Assembly: GCF_026168105.1 (NCBI RefSeq) | Contig: NZ_LBMW01000019.1 | Coordinates: 1 to 64,000, forward strand | Length of the DNA: 64,000 nt | Direction of reading: 5' to 3' | From: Streptomyces hygroscopicus | Lineage (GTDB): Bacteria > Actinomycetota > Actinomycetes > Streptomycetales > Streptomycetaceae | Shown here: positions 52,433 through 60,659 of the stretch, piece by piece | Position numbering within the stretch: the stretch's first letter is position 1 | How the letters are laid out: every line of letters begins with the position of its first letter | Program-made: the position numbers and the translations under genes | The notes under the pieces: model-generated | Databases searched by the model: none | What the model was told of the DNA's origin: nothing | What the model saw: the letters and a program-made list of their open reading frames with translations, nothing else

Positions 52433-52493
52433 CACCGGATACGCCGGCGCAGGCGCCCGGCACGAGCCCGCGGGCGCCGCTGTGAGGCCGAGC

Positions 52494-52536
52494 GCGCTCC
52501 GGGGCGCGGAAGCTCAACCCCGAGCCCCCGGAGCGC
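52494..52536 (+). terminator. Terminator hairpin after the SRPBCC gene
   Basis: GCGCTCCGGGG (52494-52504) pairs perfectly with CCCCGGAGCGC (52526-52536) over a 21-base loop, 62 bp after the SRPBCC stop. The remaining gap to 52731 shows no other feature. Confidence 0.6.
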
Positions 52537-52731
52537 ACTTCGCCACGTGCGCGGCTGATTCTCGCGCTCACCGTTTCGAGTGGTTTTCCCCGCGGCACGG
52601 TTGTCCGCGGTAGAGGCTCCGACCGGCGGTTACTCCCCGGGACCCACCCCAGGGGCGACTCGTCGCGCTTGATCCCAGTTGTCGCGCAATGCGAGAAATG
52701 GGCGGCGCAGGCGCGACGAGGGGAGTGGTAC

Positions 52732-55143
52732 GTGGCCGGAACGACCGTGGTGGACGTGGACAGCGAGCGGGCCGTGCCGCCCGAGGCCCCGGACGCGCCC
52801 CAGGCGCCCTCCGGCACCGCGCGGCCGGGCACCGTGGAGGCGGCGCCGCTCGGCCCCCGCCGGGTGCGCCTGGTCTTCGTCGGGCTCATGCTCGCACTGC
52901 TGCTCGCCGCGCTCGACCAGATGATCGTGGCCACCGCGCTTCCGAAGATCGTCGGCGAGCTGCACGGCCTCGACCGGATGTCCTGGGCGATCACCGCGTA
53001 CCTGCTCACCTCCACCGTGGGTCTCCCGGTCTACGGAAAGTGCGGCGACCTCTTCGGCCGCAAGGGCGTCTTCCAGTTCGCGATCGGCGCGTTCGTCGTC
53101 GGTTCCGCGCTGGCCGGACGAGCGGGGACCATGGACCAGCTGATCGCCTTCCGCGCCCTCCAGGGCGTCGGCGCCGGGGGGCTCATGATCGGCGTACAGG
53201 CGATCATCGCGGACATCGTCCCGCCCCGCCGACGCGGGCGTTACATGGGCCTGATCGGCGCCGCCTTCGGCCTCGCCTCCGTCGCCGGACCGCTCCTGGG
53301 CGGGTACTTCACCGACCACCTCTCGTGGCGCTGGTGCTTCTACATCAATGTGCCCTTCGGCCTGGTCACCCTGGCCGTCGTCACGGTCGTGCTGAAACTG
53401 CCCAGGCCCCCCGCGAGGGCCCGGCTCGATGTGCTCGGCACGCTGCTGCTGGCCGCCGCGTCGACGTGCCTGGTGCTGCTGACGAGTTGGGGCGGTACCG
53501 AGTATCCGTGGGACTCGCGCGTCATCCTGGGCCTCGGCGCGGGCGCCGCCGTTGCGAGCGTCCTGTTCCTCGTCGTCGAGGGGTTCGCCGTCGAACCCCT
53601 CATCCCCCTGCGGCTGTTCCGCGACTCCGTCTTCAACATCACCGCCCTGGTCGGGCTGGTCATCGGTGTCGCGCTGTTCGGCGCCGCCAGCTATCTGCCC
53701 ACCTTCCTGCAGATGGTCGACGGGGTGAGCGCCACCGAGTCCGGGCTGCTGATGCTGCCGATGATGGCCGGGATCGTCGGCGCGTCGATCGTCTGCGGAC
53801 AACTCATCAGCCGCACCGGCCGGTACAAGGCGTACCCGGTCCTCGGCAGCGCCCTGGCCGCCGTCGGCATGTGGCTGCTGTCCGGGCTCGACGCGGACAC
53901 ACCGCGGCCGCAGTACAGCATCTGGATGGCCGTCCTCGGGGCCGGTATCGGCATGGTCATGCCGGTGCTCGTTCTCGCCGTGCAGAACTCCGTGCGCTCC
54001 GCCGACCTCGGCACCGCGACCAGCGCCAACAACTACTTCCGGCAGATCGGCGGCAGTGTCGGGGCCGCCGTCTTCGGCACCCTGTTCGCGAACCGGCTCT
54101 CGGACGCGCTGGCCGAGCGCCTCCCCCGGCACGCGGGCGCCCACCTGCCCGACCCCGAGTCGATCACCCCGCAACTCGTCCGCGCGCTGCCGCCGGCACT
54201 GCGTCACGCGTACATCGACGCGTACGCCGACGCCATGCCGAGGATCTTCCTCCTTCTCGTGCCGGTGCTCGTCCTCGGCCTGCTCATCGCCTTCTTCCTC
54301 AAGGAGAAACCCCTGGTGTCCCACAACGCTCCCGCAGACTCCCCGTCCGCGGCCCAGGTCCCCCAGGCGCGTTCGCCCTACCCCGCCGGAGTGCCCGTCT
54401 GCGGCACCGTCCAGCACCCCGACGGCACCGTCGTACCGCGCGCCGCCCTCACCCTCATCGATGTCGCGGGAGTCCAGATCGGGCGGGGCGCGAGCGGCGA
54501 GGACGGACGGTATGCGCTGTCCACTCCCGGACCCGGGGCGTACGTCCTGATCGCCGCGGCCGGCGGCCACCAGCCCCAGGCCGTCTCGGTGACCGTGGGG
54601 GAACGCCCGGTGGAGCTGGACGTGGTGCTCGGCGGCGCGGGACGGCTCGCGGGAAGCGTGGTGACGGCCGACGGCACGCCGGTGCGCGACGCCGCCGTCA
54701 CGCTCACCAACGTGCACGGGGAGGTGGTCGCGAGCACCCGCAGCGGGCGTGAAGGGGGATACGTCATCGGCGAGTTGGTGGCCGGGGAGTACACCCTTGC
54801 CGCCAGCGCGCCCGCCTTCCGCCCGGCCGCGCTGCCCGTCACGGTGCAGGCCTCGCGCGAGACCCGGCAGGACGTCGAACTCGCCGGCGGCGCGGTGCTG
54901 CGCGGCACCGTGCGCGCGGGGGACGGGCGACCGGTCGAGGACGCGCGGGTGACGCTGCTCGACGCCGCAGGCAATGTCGTCGACACGCTGACGACCGGTG
55001 CCGACGGAACGTTCAGGTTCGTCGACCTGTCGTCCGGCGAGTACACGGTCATCGCGGCGGGATACCCTCCGGTGGCGACCGTTCTCCAGGTTGCCGGGGG
55101 TGGCAGAACCGAACGGGATCTGCAACTGGGGCACGAGGACTGA
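52732..55143 (+). CDS. MFS drug exporter (DHA2) fused to three carboxypeptidase-regulatory-like repeats
   Basis: An 803-residue protein. Residues about 45-545 are a 14-helix DHA2-family exporter: LDQMIVATALPKIVGEL (motif D1-like), GKCGDLFGRKGVFQ (motif A), and QGVGAGGLMIGVQAIIADIV (motif B). After the last helix (LVPVLVLGLLIAFFLKE) come three beta-sandwich repeats: CGTVQHPDGTVVPRAALTL, LAGSVVTADGTPVRDAAVTL and LRGTVRAGDGRPVEDARVTL, each about 85 residues. These resemble carboxypeptidase regulatory-like/SpaA modules and probably face the outside or inside surface. The GTG at 52732 has GAGGGGAG six bases upstream. Confidence 0.9.
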   Translation: MAGTTVVDVDSERAVPPEAPDAPQAPSGTARPGTVEAAPLGPRRVRLVFVGLMLALLLAALDQMIVATALPKIVGELHGLDRMSWAITAYLLTSTVGLPVYGKCGDLFGRKGVFQFAIGAFVVGSALAGRAGTMDQLIAFRALQGVGAGGLMIGVQAIIADIVPPRRRGRYMGLIGAAFGLASVAGPLLGGYFTDHLSWRWCFYINVPFGLVTLAVVTVVLKLPRPPARARLDVLGTLLLAAASTCLVLLTSWGGTEYPWDSRVILGLGAGAAVASVLFLVVEGFAVEPLIPLRLFRDSVFNITALVGLVIGVALFGAASYLPTFLQMVDGVSATESGLLMLPMMAGIVGASIVCGQLISRTGRYKAYPVLGSALAAVGMWLLSGLDADTPRPQYSIWMAVLGAGIGMVMPVLVLAVQNSVRSADLGTATSANNYFRQIGGSVGAAVFGTLFANRLSDALAERLPRHAGAHLPDPESITPQLVRALPPALRHAYIDAYADAMPRIFLLLVPVLVLGLLIAFFLKEKPLVSHNAPADSPSAAQVPQARSPYPAGVPVCGTVQHPDGTVVPRAALTLIDVAGVQIGRGASGEDGRYALSTPGPGAYVLIAAAGGHQPQAVSVTVGERPVELDVVLGGAGRLAGSVVTADGTPVRDAAVTLTNVHGEVVASTRSGREGGYVIGELVAGEYTLAASAPAFRPAALPVTVQASRETRQDVELAGGAVLRGTVRAGDGRPVEDARVTLLDAAGNVVDTLTTGADGTFRFVDLSSGEYTVIAAGYPPVATVLQVAGGGRTERDLQLGHED

Positions 55144-55353
55144 CAGGCCCGGGGCGGGTTCGGCCCGTCGGCCGCCGGTGGCCGGCCGGCCGCGCCGCGG
55201 CGGAGCCGCACGACGTCCCGGCGTTGCGCCGTTCCCGGGCACCGGAGGCGCCCCTGCGTCAATTCGAGTAATGCCACACATCGCGACCGAGTGGGGCCGT
55301 ACCGTGGTGGTGCGGCACAGATCTTGCGGACGCGGAGGGGAAGGGCCTGGGCC

Positions 55354-57831
55354 ATGGACCATGGCACCGAGACGGGCGCCTCGGCCGGGAGCGACGCGGT
55401 GGAGCACGCCGGGGCCGGCCGTATCCCCCTGGCCGTGGTCGTGGTGGACCGCGACCGTCTGGTCTCGCACTGGAGCCGGGGCGCACGGCGCCTGTTCGGC
55501 ATCGCGAGGGAGGAGGCGGTCGGTCGGCCCGCCGTCGATCTGCTGCCCGTATCCGGAGCCCTGCCCGACGACGGGGCCGGGCCGTACGGTGCCTACGCGG
55601 CGTGCGACGGCCTCGGCCCCGATCTGGAGTCCTCGCTCCACGGGCGGCTGTCCTACCCGGCCGCCGGACGCGCCCGCCTCTCCGCCCCCGACCGTGAGCG
55701 AAGCGAGACGGGGGTCCTCCCGTCCGAAGGGCGGGGCAGGGCCGATGTGCTGTGGTGGGCCTACCCCCTGGTGGGACCCGGCCCGGAACGGCTGCTGGTG
55801 CTGGCCGCCGACGCGGACGCGCTCAAGCGCCGGGACGACGGCGTGGCGATCGAGCGCATCGCGCCCGGCTTCGCCCTGCACACCGACTTTCCCGGGGCCG
55901 AGGAACTGGCCCGGAGGCTGCCCGAGATCCTGCCCAGCATGAGCGTCGACGAGAGCGCCCGCATCGTCGCGCAGGTGCTCGAACTGGGCTACCCCGTCCT
56001 GGAGTTCAGCCAGAACGACCGGGTGCCCGTCACCCCCGACTGGGGAGTGCCCCGGCGCGCGGAACGCAGGGCGCGCCGGGAGCGGGCCGCGCTGGCCGCG
56101 GCGAGCGGACAGCCGGTGCCGGAGGACCTCCGGGACGAGGGCGAGGACCTCGAGTACGTCGCGGTGCGCGAGCACCTGGAGTTCCTCAACGAGGTCAGCG
56201 GCCGGATCGGTACCTCGCTCGACCTGGCGCGGACCATCATCGAGGTCAGCAAGGCCGTCGTGCCCCGCTTCACGGACGTGGCGGGCACGTATCTGCGCGA
56301 ACAGGTCGTCGCCGGTGAGGGGTTCCCCGAAGGCGTGCCCGACACCACCACCATGTGGCACCGGGTCGCCCTCGAGCACACGGACGAGCCGGGCCGCTGG
56401 GAGGACGTGGTGCCCGTCGGGGAGGCCATGCCGTTCCCGGCGCACACGCCCTTCTTCCAGTGCATGACCACCGGCCAGCCCGTCCTCGTGCCGCGGATCA
56501 GCAAGGAGATGGGGCACGCGATTGCCGCGCAGTTCGAGAAGCGGGACATCCGGCCCCTCATCAGCAACCGGTCCATGCTGGTCGTGCCCTTGAAGGCGCG
56601 CAACGTGGTGCTCGGCTTCATGATCCTGCTGCGCCACCCGGAGCGGGTCGAGTTCAACGACATGGATCGTGTCACCGGCGCCGAACTCGCCGCCCGCGCG
56701 GCCCTCGTGCTCGACAACGCGCGCATGTACACGTACCAGGAGAGCGTCGCGGAGACCCTCCAGGACAGCATGCTGCCGCACATCGCGCCCCGTATGGCGG
56801 GCTGTGACATCGCCACCCGCTATCTGCCGGGGACCCTGCTCGGGCGCGTCGGCGGCGACTGGTTCGACTCCGTGAAACTGCCCGGTGGCCGCACCGCCCT
56901 GGTCGTCGGCGACGTCATGGGCCACGGCCTCAACTCGGCAGCGATGATGGGCCAGTTGCGTACGGCCGTACAGACCATGGCAGCCCTCGACCTGCCGCCG
57001 GCCCAGCTGCTGCGCAATCTCGACGACCTCGCCCAGCGGCTGGGCGACACGTACCTCGCGACCTGTCTGTACGCCGTCTACGACCCGATCGCGAGCGAGC
57101 TGCACATCGCCAACGCGGGCCACATCCCGCCGGTGATCGTCCGTGCCGACGACGGGCGCAGCGAGCTGCTGGATCTGCCCACGGGTGCGCCCATCGGCGT
57201 CGGCGGGGTGCCGTTCGAGTCGGTACGCGTGCGCGTGGCGGCGGGCGACCGCCTGGTGATGTGCACCGACGGGCTGGTCGAAGTGCGGGGCGAGGACATC
57301 GGTGTCGGCCTCGCGACGCTGTGCGAGTCCGCCGCGCACCCGGCGGCCTCCATGGACGACGCCTGCGACACCATCATCCGCTCCCTCAACACCCGGGGTG
57401 GCCGCAAGGACGACGTGGCGCTTCTGATGGCCCGGCTCAACGGCATCGAACCGGAGGACGTCGCCGTCTGGCGGCTCACCCTCGACCCGGCCGAGGTGGG
57501 CCGGGCTCGCGCGGTCGTCCGCGAGCAGCTCCACGAGTGGGGACTGGGAGCGCTCGCCGACAACGCCGGACTGATGGTCAGTGAGCTGGTCACCAACGCC
57601 GTGGCACACGCGCACAGCCGCCACGTCGAACTGCGTCTGGTGCGTGGCGACACCCTGCTGTGCGAGGTGGACGACGACGACCACACCCTGCCCACACTGC
57701 TCAGCGCGGGCCCAGGCGATGAGTCCGGGCGCGGGTTGCGCGTGGTGAGCACGCTGGCCCGCGAATGGGGGAGCAGCCGCACGGGCGCAGGCAAGACGGT
57801 GTGGTTCGAGCTGACCCTGTCGCGCCGCTGA
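55354..57831 (+). CDS. SpoIIE-type phosphatase with PAS, GAF and HATPase domains
   Basis: An 825-residue signalling protein. PAS-like domain first (LAVVVVDRDRLVSHWSRGARRLFG), then a GAF domain (LEFLNEVSGRIGTSLDLARTI onward, about residues 270-455). The PP2C/SpoIIE phosphatase domain has RVGGDWFDSVKLPGGR, VVGDVMGHGLNSAAMMGQL and LVMCTDGLVE. The C-terminal HATPase has LMVSELVTNAVAHAHS and DESGRGLRVVS. It dephosphorylates anti-sigma-factor antagonists, while the kinase domain may phosphorylate them. It stands alone; the signal it senses is unknown. Confidence 0.93.
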   Translation: MDHGTETGASAGSDAVEHAGAGRIPLAVVVVDRDRLVSHWSRGARRLFGIAREEAVGRPAVDLLPVSGALPDDGAGPYGAYAACDGLGPDLESSLHGRLSYPAAGRARLSAPDRERSETGVLPSEGRGRADVLWWAYPLVGPGPERLLVLAADADALKRRDDGVAIERIAPGFALHTDFPGAEELARRLPEILPSMSVDESARIVAQVLELGYPVLEFSQNDRVPVTPDWGVPRRAERRARRERAALAAASGQPVPEDLRDEGEDLEYVAVREHLEFLNEVSGRIGTSLDLARTIIEVSKAVVPRFTDVAGTYLREQVVAGEGFPEGVPDTTTMWHRVALEHTDEPGRWEDVVPVGEAMPFPAHTPFFQCMTTGQPVLVPRISKEMGHAIAAQFEKRDIRPLISNRSMLVVPLKARNVVLGFMILLRHPERVEFNDMDRVTGAELAARAALVLDNARMYTYQESVAETLQDSMLPHIAPRMAGCDIATRYLPGTLLGRVGGDWFDSVKLPGGRTALVVGDVMGHGLNSAAMMGQLRTAVQTMAALDLPPAQLLRNLDDLAQRLGDTYLATCLYAVYDPIASELHIANAGHIPPVIVRADDGRSELLDLPTGAPIGVGGVPFESVRVRVAAGDRLVMCTDGLVEVRGEDIGVGLATLCESAAHPAASMDDACDTIIRSLNTRGGRKDDVALLMARLNGIEPEDVAVWRLTLDPAEVGRARAVVREQLHEWGLGALADNAGLMVSELVTNAVAHAHSRHVELRLVRGDTLLCEVDDDDHTLPTLLSAGPGDESGRGLRVVSTLAREWGSSRTGAGKTVWFELTLSRR

Positions 57832-58078
57832 CCTGCCCCGGGCTTCCGGGCGCTCCGTTGCTCGTCCTCCCGGCACGACTCGCCGGCTCCGCGCGAGGGC
57901 GGGAGGCCGGGGTCCGGCGGGGCCGGGGCTCGTAGGGAGTGCAGGGGCGCGCCAAGCGTACGCGGTTCGAATGGGCGGTAAAGGTATACGCCGGCCGCTT
58001 GTCGCCCCGAGGCGGCCCGCGGTAGACCGATCCCGCCCGTCAGCTCGGCGGGCCGCGGGCGCACCCAGGGAGTTGGGC

Positions 58079-58804
58079 ATGAGTGTGACAAGTCGGTACA
58101 GGCGGGGCTGGGAGAGCTTCTGGCGCGAGGCCTCCGGCGTGCCGGGAGCCGTCTTCTGGGACGCGGAGCCGGCACGCACCGCGGGCACCCATCTTCCCCT
58201 GTTCGAACCGCTGTTGAGCGATCCGGGGCTGCCGTTCGTGGACCTCGGCTGCGGCAACGGTACCCAGACCCGCTTCCTGGCCGGGCACTTCCCCCGGGTC
58301 GTCGGCGCCGACCTGTCCGTCTCGGCCCTCGACCACGCCCGCCGTGCCGACCCCGCGTGCCGGGCGACATACCGGCAACTGGACGCCACCGACAAGAGCG
58401 CGACCGAAACACTGCACGCCGAACTCGGCGACGCCAACGTCTATATGCGCGGCGTGCTCCACCAGTGCGATCCCGATGACCGCCGGCCGCTCGCCGACGG
58501 TATCGCGACGCTGGTGGGGGAGCGTGGCCGGGTCTTCCTCGCCGAACTCGCCGAGGCGGCCGGAACCGTGCTGAAGGGGCTGGCGCAGAGCCCCGACGGC
58601 CCGCCGGCCAAGCTCGCCCCGGTCTTCCGGCACGGCATAGCCCCGGGTGCGGTGGCGGACGCGGCGGTGCCGGAGTACCTGCGCGCGGCCGGTCTCACGG
58701 TCCTGGCGAGCGGTGAACTGCCACTGGTCACCACGGAACACACGACCGACGGCACGCGCATCGAACTGCCGTCGAAGTGGATCGTGGCGGCGCGCGAGGC
58801 CTGA
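58079..58804 (+). CDS. Class I SAM-dependent methyltransferase
   Basis: A 241-residue methyltransferase. FVDLGCGNGTQTRFLAGHF is motif I, and VVGADLSVSALDHARRADP motif II. YMRGVLHQCDPDDRRPLADG replaces the usual motif IV. The N-terminus (RYRRGWESFWREASGVPGAVFWDAE) defines a distinct actinobacterial subgroup. The substrate is unknown. The ATG at 58079 has AGGGAG upstream. A palindromic terminator follows. Confidence 0.85.
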   Translation: MSVTSRYRRGWESFWREASGVPGAVFWDAEPARTAGTHLPLFEPLLSDPGLPFVDLGCGNGTQTRFLAGHFPRVVGADLSVSALDHARRADPACRATYRQLDATDKSATETLHAELGDANVYMRGVLHQCDPDDRRPLADGIATLVGERGRVFLAELAEAAGTVLKGLAQSPDGPPAKLAPVFRHGIAPGAVADAAVPEYLRAAGLTVLASGELPLVTTEHTTDGTRIELPSKWIVAAREA

Positions 58805-58833
58805 CATCCCGGCTGAGCTCGCGCGCCGGATAC

Positions 58834-58863
58834 GGCAGGGGCGCCACCGGTGGCGCCCCTGCC
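58834..58863 (+). terminator. Palindromic terminator
   Basis: A perfect 30-bp palindrome (arm GGCAGGGGCGCCACC) begins 30 bp after the methyltransferase stop. Confidence 0.7.
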
Positions 58864-58991
58864 CTGCCGCCCGAACCGGGCCGCAGACGAAGGGAGTTGC
58901 TCACCTGCGGACCTGGATTCCCCCTTGCCTCGGAGTCCTCGGCTGCAACAGCATGATCGTGTCAATTGCGTAACTATGGAAATGAGGTCCT

Positions 58992-60410
58992 GTGAAGGAC
59001 ACCGGCAAAGGCCGTGGGCGCCTGGTAATGGCGCTCCCTGTCGCGGCGTTGACCGCCTCCTTGCCCCTCCTCGCGTCCACCTCGGCGGGAGCGTCGCCCC
59101 GACTGCCGGACAGCGAGGCCGTGAAGGCCGCGCCGGCAGGCGCCCAGGCACGCCAAGTCACAGATCCACGCCTTGCGGCGACAGAGAAGAAGCAGGAAAC
59201 ACTCGACAAGATCGCCGGGCAGATAACCGAAGGACTGTCCGAAGCGGACCGGGCCAGGATTCCCGGTTTCACCGACATCGAAGTCGATCCGGTCCGCAAC
59301 AGTCTCCGCCTGCACTGGAAAGGCACTCCGCCGCAGCGCGTGCAGCGCATCCTCGCCCGCCTGCCCAAGGGTGTGACCGCTTCGGTGCTTCCCGCCCGAT
59401 ACTCGAAGAGCGAACTGCACGCGGCCCGGAACAAGCTTCTCCACGGCGGGAAGCCGGCGGATCTGCGCATCGCATCCACGGCAACTCCCATCCGCATCAC
59501 CAGCATCGGACCCGCAGTCGACGGAAGCGGCCTGGAGATCGGCTACGACGAAGACCGTGGCGCGGACAAGCGGGATCATGCGGACCCGCTGGCGCGCATC
59601 ACCCGTCAGGGCAGGTCGAACGAGGTCAAGGCGGTCATCGAGCGCGCGGCCGGAGTCAGCACCGCCGTGGTCTACAAGCCGTTGAGCGTGGACCTCGCGT
59701 CACGCCAGCAGGACAGCTCTCCGTGGGCAGGCGGATCGGCCCTCAGGAACCCTGGCAACGGCATCTGCTCCGGCTCGTTCAGCGTCAAGAACGCCAGGGG
59801 CCAGTACATGCTCAGCACGGCCTACCACTGCAATGGCCGCAGCGGTCTGTGGCGTACCTACCGGGGCGGGGCCACGGTCGGCTCGACCGACGCTTCCCAG
59901 ACCTCCGGGCCGGATGACGCGCTCGGCATCTCCGTGCCGTCCGGGCAGGCCCGCGGAGCACTGTACGACGGTCCCGCAAGCGAAACCGACGGGTACTCCA
60001 AGCCCGTCACCGGCTGGGGCCACAACAACGTCGGCGACTACGTGTGCACCGATGGCGCGAACTCCGGTGTGCACTGTGCCGTGCAGATCGCCAAGACGGA
60101 CATCGGAGTCACGGGGGCGAACGGCATCTACCGGCCGGCCACCGACCTCGCCTATGCCACCTCGCGCACCTCGGACGGCATCGCGGCGGCCAACGGCGAC
60201 AGCGGCGGCCCGGTCTTCGCGAGCGTGGCCAACTACACCGCGGACGAGGCACGAGGCATGATCACCGCCCTCGACCAGACCGTGACGTGCCCGTCGTCGG
60301 AGTACGTGCTCGACAGCAGCGTCAGAACTCCCTGGTGCGTCAAGGGCGTGTACTACGTCCCGATCTACCAGACCCTGCACGACATGAACTGGACCCTGGT
60401 CACGAAGTGA
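58992..60410 (+). CDS. Secreted trypsin-like serine protease (S1 family)
   Basis: A 472-residue secreted protease. It has a signal peptide (LVMALPVAALTASLPLLASTSAGA) and a long pro-region. The S1 domain has the His of STAYHCNG, the Asp in PDDALGI, and the Ser in NGDSGGPVFASV. It cleaves proteins outside the cell, but the target is unknown. The pro-region (TPPQRVQRILARLPKGVTASVL) resembles those of alpha-lytic-like proteases, which need it for folding. GTG start; GAGG upstream. Confidence 0.92.
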   Translation: MKDTGKGRGRLVMALPVAALTASLPLLASTSAGASPRLPDSEAVKAAPAGAQARQVTDPRLAATEKKQETLDKIAGQITEGLSEADRARIPGFTDIEVDPVRNSLRLHWKGTPPQRVQRILARLPKGVTASVLPARYSKSELHAARNKLLHGGKPADLRIASTATPIRITSIGPAVDGSGLEIGYDEDRGADKRDHADPLARITRQGRSNEVKAVIERAAGVSTAVVYKPLSVDLASRQQDSSPWAGGSALRNPGNGICSGSFSVKNARGQYMLSTAYHCNGRSGLWRTYRGGATVGSTDASQTSGPDDALGISVPSGQARGALYDGPASETDGYSKPVTGWGHNNVGDYVCTDGANSGVHCAVQIAKTDIGVTGANGIYRPATDLAYATSRTSDGIAAANGDSGGPVFASVANYTADEARGMITALDQTVTCPSSEYVLDSSVRTPWCVKGVYYVPIYQTLHDMNWTLVTK

Positions 60411-60414
60411 CCTA

Positions 60415-60451
60415 CTGAGCGGCGTCGGGCAGACGGCCGGACGCCGCTCAG
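60415..60451 (+). terminator. Terminator hairpin after the protease gene
   Basis: CTGAGCGGCGTC and GACGCCGCTCAG form a perfect 12-bp stem with a 13-base loop, 5 bp after the stop. Confidence 0.75.
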
Positions 60452-60659
60452 AAGACCCACGTATTCACCTGGGCAGAAGCTGTGTGCCCACTGTTCAATT
60501 TCTGTGTACACCAAATGTATGCCGTAGGTAATGGGCGGCACTTCGCCGATTGAAATCCCGCCGGGTCCGGTTAAAGGATTGACCTGAGTCTGGCGAGAAG
60601 TTCCTTGAATCGGGCCGCTTCGGCGCTGCGGGCTCGCGCGGTACCGAACACTGCTGTGC

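Noticed and set aside
57960..57972. GGTTCGAAT, resembling a tRNA T-loop
   Set aside because: No matching acceptor, D or anticodon arms upstream; probably chance.
52630..58437. Minus-strand open frame of 1,935 codons
   Set aside because: It is the antisense shadow of the MFS and SpoIIE genes in a very G+C-rich genome; it is low-complexity and has no domain pattern.
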